Below, in pieces: positions 25,796-35,290 of a stretch of 64,000 bases of DNA. Position numbers and translations under genes: made by a program. This DNA comes from Pseudomonadota bacterium (GTDB taxonomy: Bacteria > Pseudomonadota > Alphaproteobacteria > UBA2136 > UBA6156): contig WGMN01000009.1 in the NCBI GenBank assembly GCA_016125035.1, positions 1 through 64,000 on the forward strand. The letters are read 5' to 3'. The notes beneath the pieces were generated by a model, which saw only the letters and a program-made list of their open reading frames with translations, searched no databases and had not been told where the DNA came from. Positions within the stretch are counted from its first letter, which is position 1. Each line of letters starts with the position of its first letter.

Positions 25796-27748
25796 TTATT
25801 CGCTCGCCAACGCCACCACCGGGCTCAACTGCGCGGCCTGACGCGCCGGCAGGTAACCAAACACCAGCCCTGTCGCCACCGCACACCCAAACGCCAGCAC
25901 CACCGGCGGCAGCGTAAACACAATCGCCACGCCAAACAACTTCAACGCCAGGCCGGTGGCCACACCCAGCACCACACCCATCACCCCGCCCAGGGTGCAC
26001 ACCACCGCAGCCTCGGTAATGAACTGCAGCAGAATATCAAACGTGCGCGCACCAGTGGCCATGCGCACACCAATCTCGCGCGTGCGCTCGGTCACGTTCA
26101 CCAGCATAATGTTCATCACCCCAATCCCTCCTACCAGCAGCGAAATCGCCGCCACCGTGCCCAACAACATGGTCAAGGTGTTCTGCATGGCGGTGGCGGT
26201 CTGCAAAATGCTTGCCATGCTGCGCACGCTAAAATCCTCCTGCCGGTGGCGCGCCTTCAGCAAATCCTCAATCGCCGCCTGCGTGTCGTCAATCTTGGAA
26301 ATATCTGTCACATAGGCAGTAATGGCATTCACGTAATTGCCGCCAAACAACCGCACCTGCCCGGTGGAAAGGGGGATGAGCACCACATCATCCTGGTCCT
26401 GCCCGCCAAAGCCCGCGCCCTTCTCGGCCATCACCCCAATCACCTGGAACGGCACATTGCCCACCTGGATATACTGCCCCACCGGCTCCACACCGTAGGG
26501 GAACAAAATCCCCGCCACGGTCTTGCCGATCACCGCCACCGGGGCATAACCCGCCACATCGCGGTCGGTAAAAAAGCTGCCTTCGGCCACCGCCCAGTTG
26601 CGCGCCATGGTAAAGCCCGGGCCGGTGCCGGTTACGGTGGACTGGTAATCCGTGTTGCCGTAGCGCAGCGTAAAGCGCCCGCTGCGCTCTCCTTCCGCCA
26701 CACTAATGTTATCCAGCCCTTCCACCGCGCGCGCATCCGCCTGGGTCAGGGTGATGATATCCCCGCTGCCGCGTATCCCCGGCGCGCCCGGCCGCACAGA
26801 AAGCAAATTGGTGCCCACGGCGCTGATCTGGTCCAGCACGTTCTGCTTGCTGCCATTACCCACCGCCAGCATCGTCACCACCGAGGCCACACCGATCACA
26901 ATCCCCAAAAGCGTCAACGAAGTGCGGAAGATATTCACCTTAAGCGCACGCATCGCCATCTTTGCCGCTTCGCCAAAACCCGGCAGAGCCATGCCTTCCT
27001 CCTCACGCGGGTGGGCCTGCACAGGCTTGGCCGCACGGCCCTTGCTGGTCACCTCGTCACTCACAATCCTGCCGTCAGATATCCGCACCAGCCGGTGCGC
27101 ATGCGCCGCCACCTGGGCATCGTGGGTAATAAGGATAATCGTGCGCCCCTCGCCATGCAGATCACCCAGCAGCTTCATCACTTCTTCGCCGCTTTTGCTG
27201 TCCAGCGCGCCGGTGGGCTCGTCTGCCAATATCACCGGCGGGTCGTTCATCAGCGCGCGCGCCACCGCCACCCGCTGCTGCTGCCCGCCAGAGAGCTGGT
27301 TCGGCCGGTGCCCTTCCCGCCCCTTCAATCCCAGCTTGCCCAAAAGCTCCACCGCCCTCGCCATCCGCCGCGCGCGCGGCTTGCCGGCATAAATAGCCGG
27401 TATTTCCACATTTTCCTCGGCGGTGGCGGTGGCCATCAGGTTGTAGCGCTGGAAGATGAAGCCGAAGGTCTCGCGCCGCAGCCGTGCCAGCTCGTCGGCA
27501 TCCTTGCCCTTCACATTTTCGCCGTTCACCCAGTAATCACCGCTGCTCGGCCAGTCCAGGCAACCCAATATGTTCATCAAGGTAGATTTCCCCGAGCCCG
27601 ACTGCCCCATCACCGCCACAAACTCACCGGGATAAATCTCCAGGCCCACCTCGTTCAGCGCGCGGATGGTCTGCTCGCCGCTCTGGTAGCTGCGCACCAC
27701 CTTTTCCAGCCGCAGCAACGGCCGCCCTTTGGCTGCCGCCGGGGTCAT
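25796..27748 (-). CDS. macB: MacB-type ABC transporter (ATPase-permease fusion)
   Basis: 650 residues. The N-terminal nucleotide-binding domain has Walker A MGQSGSGKST, signature LSGGQQQRVAVAR, Walker B PPVILADEPTGALD and the H-loop ITHD. After a basic linker come one helix, a large periplasmic MacB-PCD domain (~residues 290-510) and three C-terminal FtsX-like helices (GTVAAISLLVGGIGVMNIMLVNVTERTREIG). It powers periplasmic export of macrolides, lipopeptides or toxins through MacA and an outer membrane duct. It overlaps macA by 4 bp. Confidence 0.93.
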   Translation of the reverse strand: MTPAAAKGRPLLRLEKVVRSYQSGEQTIRALNEVGLEIYPGEFVAVMGQSGSGKSTLMNILGCLDWPSSGDYWVNGENVKGKDADELARLRRETFGFIFQRYNLMATATAEENVEIPAIYAGKPRARRMARAVELLGKLGLKGREGHRPNQLSGGQQQRVAVARALMNDPPVILADEPTGALDSKSGEEVMKLLGDLHGEGRTIILITHDAQVAAHAHRLVRISDGRIVSDEVTSKGRAAKPVQAHPREEEGMALPGFGEAAKMAMRALKVNIFRTSLTLLGIVIGVASVVTMLAVGNGSKQNVLDQISAVGTNLLSVRPGAPGIRGSGDIITLTQADARAVEGLDNISVAEGERSGRFTLRYGNTDYQSTVTGTGPGFTMARNWAVAEGSFFTDRDVAGYAPVAVIGKTVAGILFPYGVEPVGQYIQVGNVPFQVIGVMAEKGAGFGGQDQDDVVLIPLSTGQVRLFGGNYVNAITAYVTDISKIDDTQAAIEDLLKARHRQEDFSVRSMASILQTATAMQNTLTMLLGTVAAISLLVGGIGVMNIMLVNVTERTREIGVRMATGARTFDILLQFITEAAVVCTLGGVMGVVLGVATGLALKLFGVAIVFTLPPVVLAFGCAVATGLVFGYLPARQAAQLSPVVALASE

Positions 27749-28887
27749 AGCCTGGGCCCGCCCATGCGGCCTCCGCCGCCACGGCCGCCCCCGCTGCCCT
27801 GCCCGGCGGGCACCGGGCCGGTCAACACCACTTCGCCTTCGGCCAGGCCGCTCTTCACCTCGGCGTCGGTGCGGCTGATAAGCCCAATGCGCACGGTACG
27901 CGTCTCCACTTTGTTACCGGCCTTCACCCGCACCAGGTAGGCGGCGCCCTCGGCATTGTCCTGCGCGCTCATGTGCCGCCCCAGCGCACTGGCGGGTATG
28001 CTCAGCACATTCTCCGCCTTGCCCAGCTCAAAAAACACCTGCGCGGTCATGCCGGTCATCAGCTCGCCGTCGCTGTTGTCGGCATCTGTCAGCACGTTAT
28101 AAAGCACCACGTTGCCGGTGGTGGAATCCGGCGCCGGCTGCACCTGCCACACCTTGCCGTCACGGCGCTTATCGCTGCCCAGCGTGGTAAAGGTGGCCTT
28201 CATGCCTGTATGGATGCGCGTAATATCCGCCTCCGCCACCTGCGCGCGCACGGTCATGGTTTTCAAATCCGCCACTTGCACAATGGTCGGCGCCTGCTGC
28301 GAGGCATTCACCGTCTGCCCCTCGCGGGTGGTCTGGGTGGTCACGGTGCCTGAAATCGGCGCGTAGATCTTAGTGTAGCCCAAATTGGCCAGATCCCCGT
28401 CCAGGGTGTACTTCTGCTCTTCAATCTGCGCCTGCAACGCCTTCCAGGCGGAAAGGGTGGTGTCAAAATCCTGCTTGCTCACCGCCCCGGCGGCAAACAG
28501 CGTGGTGTTGCGGGCATGATTTTGCTGCGCCAGCGCCTCCTGGGCCTGCAGGGTCTTCAGCCGCGCACGGTCCACATCCACCCTGCTCTGGTACACGGTG
28601 GGGTCAATCTCGGCCAGCAGCTCGCCCTTCTCCACCTTGTCACCCACATCCACGTAAAGCTTCTTCAGCTGGCCGGAAACCTGGGTCCCCACATCCACAT
28701 ATTCCTTGGGCTCCAACGTGCCCTGGGCGGTCACGGTCTCTTCCACCGTGGCACGGGTCACCACTGCGGTGGCGGGGGCATCCGCGGCCTTGTCACTGGG
28801 CCACAGCCACCACGCCAGCGCGGCCAGCGCCACCACAAGCACAGCCCACAGCCACTTCGGCAGCAATTTCATGCGTCGGGCCAACAT
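27745..28887 (-). CDS. macA: MacA-type membrane fusion protein
   Basis: 380 residues. One N-terminal helix (LWAVLVVALAALAWWLW), lipoyl domain (GTQVSGQLKKLYVDVGDKVEKG), alpha-hairpin (~residues 95-165), second lipoyl half (IYAPISGTVTTQTTREGQTVN), beta-barrel and membrane-proximal domains. The C-terminus is an unusual Gly/Arg stretch (GSGGGRGGGGRMGG). Start at 28887 is picked because AAAGG lies 7 nt before that ATG; upstream GTG and ATG codons have no workable SD. First gene of the export operon with macB and the outer membrane factor. Confidence 0.9.
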   Translation of the reverse strand: MLARRMKLLPKWLWAVLVVALAALAWWLWPSDKAADAPATAVVTRATVEETVTAQGTLEPKEYVDVGTQVSGQLKKLYVDVGDKVEKGELLAEIDPTVYQSRVDVDRARLKTLQAQEALAQQNHARNTTLFAAGAVSKQDFDTTLSAWKALQAQIEEQKYTLDGDLANLGYTKIYAPISGTVTTQTTREGQTVNASQQAPTIVQVADLKTMTVRAQVAEADITRIHTGMKATFTTLGSDKRRDGKVWQVQPAPDSTTGNVVLYNVLTDADNSDGELMTGMTAQVFFELGKAENVLSIPASALGRHMSAQDNAEGAAYLVRVKAGNKVETRTVRIGLISRTDAEVKSGLAEGEVVLTGPVPAGQGSGGGRGGGGRMGGPRL

Positions 28888-29049
28888 TCCCATACCTTTA
28901 AGGATAATCACCCTTTAACCAACCGGCGAGCCATATAGCCCAAATCTCAACCACTAAACCGTCACCCCCATAAGTTTACTGAAAGGTACAGCATACCTCC
29001 CCCACCCCCAAAACCGGCCAAACATGCCCAAACCGCCAGGCCCCAGGCC

Positions 29050-29085
29050 AAAAGATCCTCTCACCGGGAAGAGCAAGAGGATCCC
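29050..29085 (-). terminator. Terminator of tRNA-Pro(TGG)
   Basis: Minus-strand hairpin GATCCTCT with a 14-nt loop and AGAGGATC, then TTTTGG, about 37 bp after the tRNA 3' end. Confidence 0.7.
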
Positions 29086-29119
29086 CCTCCTCCCGCTAAA
29101 CACCCCATTTCAATAAAGC

Positions 29120-29196
29120 TGGTCGGGGCGAAAGGATTCGAACCTTCGACTTTCTGCTCCCAAAGCAGACGCGCTACCAGGCTGCGCTACGCCCCG
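29120..29196 (-). tRNA. tRNA-Pro (TGG)
   Basis: 77-nt cloverleaf on the minus strand: acceptor CGGGGCG/CGCCCCG, anticodon stem TCTGC/GCAGA with loop TTTGGGA (anticodon TGG), T-arm GAAGG/CCTTT with TTCGAAT, encoded CCA. Third proline isoacceptor in this window. Confidence 0.97.
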
Positions 29197-29240
29197 AACC
29201 GCGCCCTTTTAACGCGTCAAAGCCTCGTTTGTCCAGCAAC

Positions 29241-31994
29241 TTACTGGCCAAAGCCAAAGGCTTTGAGCACATCCTTGGGCTTCACCTTGCCCTTCGAGTT
29301 GCTCGAAGTATCCGAGACCGCCTCGCTGCCGCTGGTGGCTTTGTTGCCGCCCACCAGGCCGTTAATCAGGCCGCCCACACCTTCTCCAGAAAGGCCTTTG
29401 CCGGTCAACACATCGCCCACTGCGGCCCCAATGCCCTTGCTGGCATCCTTGCCCACACCCAGCAGCCCTTGCACACCTTCACTCGCCAGGCGGCTGGTCA
29501 ACCGCTGCAAGTAGGCCGGGTCGGCGCCAATGCTCGGCCCACCCAACGGCCCTTTAACCACCACCGGCACACTCAGATCGGTGCCCACGGTCACGGTGGG
29601 GGTAAGGGTGTAATCAATCACCCAGTTGCCGATATCAATCGTGCCAGTCCCTTTCAGCTTCATCTGCCCACCGCCGGTGGAAAGATCAAACGCCTCGGTG
29701 GTGGCCACCCCCTGTTTAATAGAGTAACGGGCCTCCAGCTTGTCCACGCTGCCGCTGCCATTGCTCGCCACCGCGGCCTGGCCTTTCAGCAGGTTCTGGA
29801 TGTTCCCCAGGTTACCCAGCAAATTGCCATAAGGCAGGCGCCCTTTGTCGCTGGTAATTTCCAGGCTGCCGCCCAGGTTCTTCGCCAGCGCGCGGGTGCT
29901 GCCGCCCACGCTGTTAAGCATGGTCTTGGCTTGCAGTTGCAGGCTCACGCCTTTGCTCTTCAGGCTCGGCACCAGCTCTTCCAGCTGCACGTCATTGCCT
30001 TGCAAGGTCAACATCAACTTGGGCGTTCCGGCATGCTCAAGGGTGGCGTTGGCGGTCAACGCACCATCTCCGGGCAGGCCCACTTTCATGTCTTTAATAT
30101 CCAGCTGGCTGGGCGTGTTTTGCACATGCAACGCCACATTCTGCGCGGGGAAGCTCTCACAGCTGATACCGCTCACCGCCACCGTCACATCACCGGCGTA
30201 ATCACCCAGCATCGCCAGGTTAATCGGCGCATCGCTCCACGGCGTGTCGGCACTGCCCGGCGCGCTGCTCGCCGCACTCACCGGCGGGGTGGCGTCGGCG
30301 GGCGCGGCGGCCTTGCAATAGCCCAGCGCATCGCCGTTCAAACGCGTCACGGTAATGCCTCCGTCAATGTTGGTGGGCTTGCCCGGCGTCACCGCCAGTT
30401 TGCCGCTGGCCTGCACAATCTGCGGCAGGTCCACCACCAAGTCACTCAAGGTCAACGTGCCCTGCCCGGCAACCTTGGCAGAAACCTTAAACGGGCTCGC
30501 CGGCACGGCGGCGGCGTCCACGCCAAAAGCCTTGGCGGCGGCCTTCACGTCCGCGCCTGTCACGGTCAGCGCCCCGTCCACCTTCAGCTTGTCGCCGGGC
30601 GTTATGTCCAAATTACCGCTGGCCTTGGCCAGGTCTCCCAACTGGGCCTCCAGGCTCGGCACACTATAAGCGCCGCCACTGCCCTTCACGGTCACGCGCG
30701 CGCTCAAGGCCTCATCCGGCAAGGTCGCCGCCAGCTGCATCGCCTGTCCCAAGTGCTTCACGCTGGCTACTTTAAGTCCCAGCTGCGCATCCACGTCCGG
30801 CTGGCCTCCGGTGGCCGCGGGCGGCACCACACGCACATCACCCGCCACGGTGGCCAGGCTGCTCAGGCTAAAGTTCATGTTCTGCAACACAATCGCATCT
30901 TTGCCAGAGAGGTTGGTGGCCAGCTCAAACGGCAACGCCGGCAAATTCGGCTGCGCCTGGCCGCTACCCAGCTCGGCCAGCGCGCGCAGGTTGGCACCGC
31001 TCACCTTCACCTGGCCGTCCGCGCTGGGCTTGTCGCCAAGCGCCACGTTCACCTTGCCGGTGGCATTCAGCAAGCTGCCCACGGTGGTGTTGAAGTTACG
31101 CAGCACCACACGCTCGGCACCTATGGTCATGTCGCCCACCAGCTTAAAGGCTTCGGCGGGGGTTTGCGGCGGGGCCTTGCCCAGCAGGCCTTCCACCGTG
31201 CCCTTCAGGTTGTCGGTCTGCGCACTCACCAGGCCGGCAAATTCTTTCTGCTCCACCACCCGGCCGTCCACTGCCACATGCAACCCCGCCGCATCCAATT
31301 TGGCATTCACCGGAATATTCTGCAGGTCGTGCACATCCACTTTCATAGTGCCGTTTATCGCCTGGCCGTTCACCGTGCCTTGCAAGGTGGTCTGTGCCAC
31401 CGTGCCGCTGGTGTTGGCGGTCAGGTCCATGTTTTTCACACCGGCATGCTGGCCGCTCACCGCATCGTCATAGGTCAGGTTCAGGTTGCCCACGGCCAGG
31501 CGGGTGGCCACCAGCATCGGCAACTCCCGGCATTCCTCGCCAATGCGGCACCCTCCCACTTCGGCCACCGGCGCGCTCTTATCCTCGGCTTTGGCGGGCT
31601 CACCCGGCAGGCTCCAGTTGGCCACACCGTTCTTGTCCTTGCGCAGGGTCACGGTGGGGTTTTTGGCTTCCACCGCAATCACGCGCATGTTCTTCCAGGG
31701 CGCCAGGCCACTGCCCCAGCCCATCTGCAACGCCGCAGCATCCACCGCAAACAAGGTGCCTTCACCTTGCAAGGCGCCCACCTTCACATCCTGCACCTTC
31801 ACCGTCAGCGTCGGCCACAATTGCACACGCACCGGCCCGCCCAACTCCAGGGGCACGCCTTCTTTCTTCGCCGCCCAGGCCACCAGGCCGCGCAAATCAT
31901 TATGCTGCACATAAAAGGCGCCTGTCGCCGCAGCCACCACGGCAATCACCAGCAATGCCAGCACACCCACCACAAACCACTTGATAACCTTCAT
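29241..31994 (-). CDS. AsmA family inner membrane protein
   Basis: 917 residues. One N-terminal signal-anchor helix (VVGVLALLVIAVVAAATGAF) followed by a very long periplasmic beta-rich repeat domain, as in AsmA/YicH/TamB-type bridge proteins that help lipid or outer-membrane protein transport to the outer membrane. Conserved AsmA segments: GGPVRVQLWPTLTVKVQDVKVG near the start, and VDLPQIVQASGKL and LKGTGTIDIGNWVIDYTLTP towards the end. A low-complexity Ser/Gly/Lys tail closes the protein. Family sure; cargo unknown. Confidence 0.87.
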   Translation of the reverse strand: MKVIKWFVVGVLALLVIAVVAAATGAFYVQHNDLRGLVAWAAKKEGVPLELGGPVRVQLWPTLTVKVQDVKVGALQGEGTLFAVDAAALQMGWGSGLAPWKNMRVIAVEAKNPTVTLRKDKNGVANWSLPGEPAKAEDKSAPVAEVGGCRIGEECRELPMLVATRLAVGNLNLTYDDAVSGQHAGVKNMDLTANTSGTVAQTTLQGTVNGQAINGTMKVDVHDLQNIPVNAKLDAAGLHVAVDGRVVEQKEFAGLVSAQTDNLKGTVEGLLGKAPPQTPAEAFKLVGDMTIGAERVVLRNFNTTVGSLLNATGKVNVALGDKPSADGQVKVSGANLRALAELGSGQAQPNLPALPFELATNLSGKDAIVLQNMNFSLSSLATVAGDVRVVPPAATGGQPDVDAQLGLKVASVKHLGQAMQLAATLPDEALSARVTVKGSGGAYSVPSLEAQLGDLAKASGNLDITPGDKLKVDGALTVTGADVKAAAKAFGVDAAAVPASPFKVSAKVAGQGTLTLSDLVVDLPQIVQASGKLAVTPGKPTNIDGGITVTRLNGDALGYCKAAAPADATPPVSAASSAPGSADTPWSDAPINLAMLGDYAGDVTVAVSGISCESFPAQNVALHVQNTPSQLDIKDMKVGLPGDGALTANATLEHAGTPKLMLTLQGNDVQLEELVPSLKSKGVSLQLQAKTMLNSVGGSTRALAKNLGGSLEITSDKGRLPYGNLLGNLGNIQNLLKGQAAVASNGSGSVDKLEARYSIKQGVATTEAFDLSTGGGQMKLKGTGTIDIGNWVIDYTLTPTVTVGTDLSVPVVVKGPLGGPSIGADPAYLQRLTSRLASEGVQGLLGVGKDASKGIGAAVGDVLTGKGLSGEGVGGLINGLVGGNKATSGSEAVSDTSSNSKGKVKPKDVLKAFGFGQ

Positions 31995-32010
31995 AGAAAT
32001 CCCCGTCTTT

Positions 32011-32985
32011 TTACATTGCGCCTATGGTGTCACGCAGCCCCTTGTCGGTCAAGGCGGCCAGGTGCGGCGGCAGCTTGGCCTCCAGGCGCACAATTTCGCC
32101 ACTTTGCGGGTGGCGCAGCACCAATTTCCAGGCATGCAGATAAAGCGGGATTGCCCCCTTGGCGTGCAACTTGCGCCCCGCCGCCTGCGCCACGTCAAAG
32201 GCGTACTTGTCGTCACCCACAATCGGCCAACCGGCGTCGGCAAAGTGCACGCGCAACTGGTTCATCCGCCCGGTGTGGGGGGTGCAGGCCAGCAGGTGTA
32301 ATCCTTCGCCCACTTCGGCCAACAGCTCCCAACTGGTGTGGGCCTTGTCGCCGTCTGCGGCAATTCTGGCAAACGCTCCGGCTTTCTTGATCGGCCTTCT
32401 TATCTCGCCCTTACCGCCGGGCAGTTTTCCCGCCACCAGCGCCATGTAAATCTTCTCCACTTCGCGCCCGGCAAACTGCTCACCCAGCGCCGCCGCGGTG
32501 CTGCGGTTCTTGGCGCACACAATCAGGCCGGTGGTTTCGCGGTCCAGCCGGTGCACCAGCTTGGGCGCCTTGTCCTCGCCATACATGGCGGCCAAGATCC
32601 GGTCCAGGCTGCGCACCTGCCCGCCACCAGCCTGGGCGGGCAAACCGGCGGGCTTGTTCAGCACCAGCAACCACTTGTCTTCAAACACCGTGGCTTCCTC
32701 CACCATGCGTACGTCGCGCTCACTGGCCTGGAAGGCCCCCTTCCCCGCCACCGCACCAACCTTGGCCACATCGGGGGGGAAGCTCACCACATCACCCGCC
32801 GCCAGCCGCGCATCGCCTTTGCACTTCACGCCGTTAACGCGCACGCGCCCCTGGCGGATCAGCTTTTGCAACCCCACATAGGGCACCTCGGCAAACACAC
32901 GCTTCAGCCAACGGTCCACGCGCTGCCCGGCATCTTCTTCGCCCACCACTTTGCGGGCGGGCTCACGCACTTTTTTCTCAACCAT
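32011..32985 (-). CDS. RluC/RluD-type pseudouridine synthase
   Basis: 324 residues. An N-terminal S4 RNA-binding domain (DAGQRVDRWLKRVF ... LQKLIRQGRVRVNG) and a catalytic RluA-family domain with the active Asp in LVHRLDRETTGLIVCAKN, followed by HTGRMNQLRVHFADAGWPIVGDDKYA. It modifies uridines in 23S rRNA; RluC is the best guess, though target sites cannot be read from the motifs. ATG 32985 overlaps the upstream hydrolase stop by 8 bp; a longer reading has no homology-like content. Confidence 0.9.
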   Translation of the reverse strand: MVEKKVREPARKVVGEEDAGQRVDRWLKRVFAEVPYVGLQKLIRQGRVRVNGVKCKGDARLAAGDVVSFPPDVAKVGAVAGKGAFQASERDVRMVEEATVFEDKWLLVLNKPAGLPAQAGGGQVRSLDRILAAMYGEDKAPKLVHRLDRETTGLIVCAKNRSTAAALGEQFAGREVEKIYMALVAGKLPGGKGEIRRPIKKAGAFARIAADGDKAHTSWELLAEVGEGLHLLACTPHTGRMNQLRVHFADAGWPIVGDDKYAFDVAQAAGRKLHAKGAIPLYLHAWKLVLRHPQSGEIVRLEAKLPPHLAALTDKGLRDTIGAM

Positions 32986-33844
32986 GGCCGAACAGAAAAT
33001 CCTTAAACCTGCGCAACCACGCACTCTCCGGTTTTTCCAACTGCATGCCCATCGGCACGCCCGAGATAAACTCTCCCACCCGCTGCCAGAACTGCTCATT
33101 CTCCAGCAGCGGAAAATGCCCCACACCGTAAAGCTCAAGCCAGCGGCCGTTAGGCAAATTCTGCGCCAGCTTGCGGCCACTCTGCGCGCGCACCAACACG
33201 TCGTCGGTGCCATGAATAACCAACGCCGGGTTCTCAATCTTGCGCACCCACCCGGCGCTTGAAAAACTCCCTCCGGCGGAAAGATGCGCCAGCCGCGCCG
33301 TGGCACTGGGCAAGTGGCTCTCGCGCTCTTTAATAAAGGCACGGTAGGCGTCTGGCCGCGTGCGCACAAAATGCTTGCCGAACAACATCTTCATCGCGTT
33401 CTCGGCATTCATTTCCCAATCCTGCGCCAACTGCCAGAAGGTCTTGCCGATCACCGTCTGCATCGCGGTCAGATCGGCGGTCATGTCCGGCTGGCCGCGG
33501 CTGGTGGAAACCAAAACCAAACGCTTCACCCGCTCGGGCTGCATGCGCACCATTTCCTGCACCGCAAAGCCGCCCATGCTGTGCCCCAGCAGCATCACCG
33601 GCTCCTTCACCCCCAGCTGGTCCAGCACATGCCACACGTGGCGCGCGTAGCTCTTGGCGCTGAACGGCAGCTCCAGCGCCACACCATCCACACCGGGCAC
33701 GTTAATGCGGATGATCCGCCACGCCTTGCCAAGCTGCGCCACCGCATCCTTAAAAATATAGGCACCGGAATTCACCCCCGGCAAACACACCAGCGTGCCC
33801 ACGCTCTCCTTGGGCTGGTGGTCAATGTAAGCGGGGTTGGGCAT
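32978..33844 (-). CDS. Alpha/beta hydrolase
   Basis: 288 residues. Serine hydrolase with nucleophile elbow GHSMGGFAV (Ser ~112), acidic residue in VIHGTDDVLV and catalytic His in GVGHFPLLEN; the oxyanion strand is LVCLPGVNSGAYIF. Substrate unknown. Start at 33844 (MPNPAY) is chosen because TATACT ends exactly 6 nt before it, a leaderless promoter arrangement seen repeatedly in this window. Longer readings would be encoded by the heptamer repeat array at 33858-33890. It precedes the pseudouridine synthase. Confidence 0.85.
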   Translation of the reverse strand: MPNPAYIDHQPKESVGTLVCLPGVNSGAYIFKDAVAQLGKAWRIIRINVPGVDGVALELPFSAKSYARHVWHVLDQLGVKEPVMLLGHSMGGFAVQEMVRMQPERVKRLVLVSTSRGQPDMTADLTAMQTVIGKTFWQLAQDWEMNAENAMKMLFGKHFVRTRPDAYRAFIKERESHLPSATARLAHLSAGGSFSSAGWVRKIENPALVIHGTDDVLVRAQSGRKLAQNLPNGRWLELYGVGHFPLLENEQFWQRVGEFISGVPMGMQLEKPESAWLRRFKDFLFGHG

Positions 33845-33857
33845 GGGGAGAGTATAA

Positions 33858-33960
33858 CCGGTAATCGGGTGATCGGTCATCGGTAATCGGACGGCTTCGC
33901 CGTTGATTTCCCAATGGAGGAAGCCACCGACCACCGACCACCGATTACCGATTACCGATC
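33858..33960. repeat. Inverted pair of CCGATTA heptamer arrays
   Basis: 33858-33890 holds degenerate TAATCGG-type heptamers; 33924-33960 holds CCGACCA, CCGACCA, CCGATTA, CCGATTA, CCGATCT on the same strand. The two arrays are reverse complements and could form a long imperfect hairpin around a 33-bp spacer. The second array encodes the last residues and the stop codon of rarA (KIGNR then stop); the first lies in the promoter region of the hydrolase. Confidence 0.75.
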
Positions 33961-35258
33961 TTCCTCCTCAACCCCTCAAAATAAGCAATCCGCTTGCCCA
34001 TCTCGCGCTCGTAGCCGCGCTCCACCGGGCGGTAAAACACCTCGCCCTCCACGCCGTTCGGCCAATAATCCTGGCCAGAGAACCCATGCTCGGTATCAGG
34101 GTCATAGGCATAGCCCTCGCCATGGCCCAATTCCGCCATCATCTTGGTCGGCGCGTTCACAATGTGCTTGGGCGGCGCCACGTCGTTGGTCTCCTTGGCT
34201 TTGCGCTTGGCCGCGCCGTAGGCCACATAAAGGCGGTTGCTCTTGGGCGCCAACGCCAGGTAGACACACGCCTCCGCCAACGCCAGATCCCCCTCAGGAG
34301 AACCCATCGTATGGTAAGCCTGCTGCGCCGCAATCGCCAGCGGCAACGCCTGCGGGTCGGCCAGGCCAATGTCTTCCACCGCCATGCGTATCAAGCGCCG
34401 CGCGATGTACATCCCGTCCTCACCACCCTCCAGCATCCGCGCCATATAGTACATCGCCGCATCCGGGTCGCTGCCCCTCACGGTCTTGTGCAGGGCCGAG
34501 ATCAGATCATAGTGCCAATCGCCATCGCGGTCATAAAGCGCGGCGCGCGCGGGTATCACTTCCAGCAACCGCGCTTCGCCCAACACCTCACCTTTTCTCG
34601 CACTGGCCAGAACCAACTCCACCATGTTCAACAAAGCCCGCGCATCACCATGCGCCAAGTCCAGCAACCTCCCGCGCGCCCCCTCTTCCAGCGGCAAAGG
34701 CCCCACCTCTTTTTCCGCCTGCGCCACGATCCTGGCCAAATCGTCCTTACCCAACCCCTCCACCACCAACACCGTGCAACGGGAGAGCAACGCGTTGTTC
34801 AACGCAAAACTGGGGTTCTCGGTGGTGGCACCCACCAGCACCAGCAACCCGCTCTCCACATGCGGCAACAGGCTGTCCTGCTGCGCCTTGTTAAAGCGGT
34901 GGATCTCATCCACAAACACCACCACTCTTTTCCCCGCGGCCCTTAATCCCTCAGCCTCCGCCACAATCTCGCGTATATCCCCCACCCCCGCCAACACGGC
35001 GGAAAGCTGCACAAACTCCGCCCCAAAAGCCTGCGCGTACAAACGCGCCAGGGTGGTCTTGCCGCACCCCGGCGGCCCCCAAAAGATCACACTCTGCGGC
35101 ACCCCCGCCGCAATCAACCGCGTCAGCAGCCCGTCCTCACCCACCAATTTCTCCTGCCCCACCACCTCGCCTAACGTCTTCGGCCGCAACCGCGCCGCCA
35201 GCGGCTCCGGCCCACCTGCCCCCTCAAACAGTCCCCCTGCCTTACGCCGCTTCCCCAT
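33945..35258 (-). CDS. rarA: Replication-associated recombination protein A
   Basis: 437 residues. AAA+ ATPase of the RarA/MgsA/WRNIP1 family acting at stalled replication forks: Walker A FWGPPGCGKTT, Walker B VVVFVDEIHRFNKAQQD, sensor 1 LVGATTENPSFALN, sensor 2 GDARALLNMVE and the C-terminal tetramerisation domain with SDP-type HKTVRGSDPDAAMYYMARML and YKYAHD-like PNGVEGEVFYRP. No Shine-Dalgarno is visible: the 28 bp before the ATG are tandem AAATCAG/AAAACAG heptamers. The last residues come from a second heptamer array. Confidence 0.93.
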   Translation of the reverse strand: MGKRRKAGGLFEGAGGPEPLAARLRPKTLGEVVGQEKLVGEDGLLTRLIAAGVPQSVIFWGPPGCGKTTLARLYAQAFGAEFVQLSAVLAGVGDIREIVAEAEGLRAAGKRVVVFVDEIHRFNKAQQDSLLPHVESGLLVLVGATTENPSFALNNALLSRCTVLVVEGLGKDDLARIVAQAEKEVGPLPLEEGARGRLLDLAHGDARALLNMVELVLASARKGEVLGEARLLEVIPARAALYDRDGDWHYDLISALHKTVRGSDPDAAMYYMARMLEGGEDGMYIARRLIRMAVEDIGLADPQALPLAIAAQQAYHTMGSPEGDLALAEACVYLALAPKSNRLYVAYGAAKRKAKETNDVAPPKHIVNAPTKMMAELGHGEGYAYDPDTEHGFSGQDYWPNGVEGEVFYRPVERGYEREMGKRIAYFEGLRRKIGNR

Positions 35259-35290
35259 CTGATTTCTGTTTTCTGTTTTCTGATTTCTAC
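35258..35290. repeat. CTGATTT/CTGTTTT heptamers between rarA and degP
   Basis: Four heptamers (CTGATTT, CTGTTTT, CTGTTTT, CTGATTT) fill the whole spacer between the degP-like stop codon and the rarA start codon, contributing the stop and replacing any Shine-Dalgarno sequence. Confidence 0.75.

Noticed and set aside
25784-26000. Longer N-terminus of the outer membrane factor
   Set aside because: Runs antisense-like through macB sequence in another frame; the lipoprotein signal and SD at 25784 settle the start.
29229-32390. 1,053-residue plus-strand frame over asmA and rluC
   Set aside because: Antisense shadow caused by high GC; no motifs, no SD.
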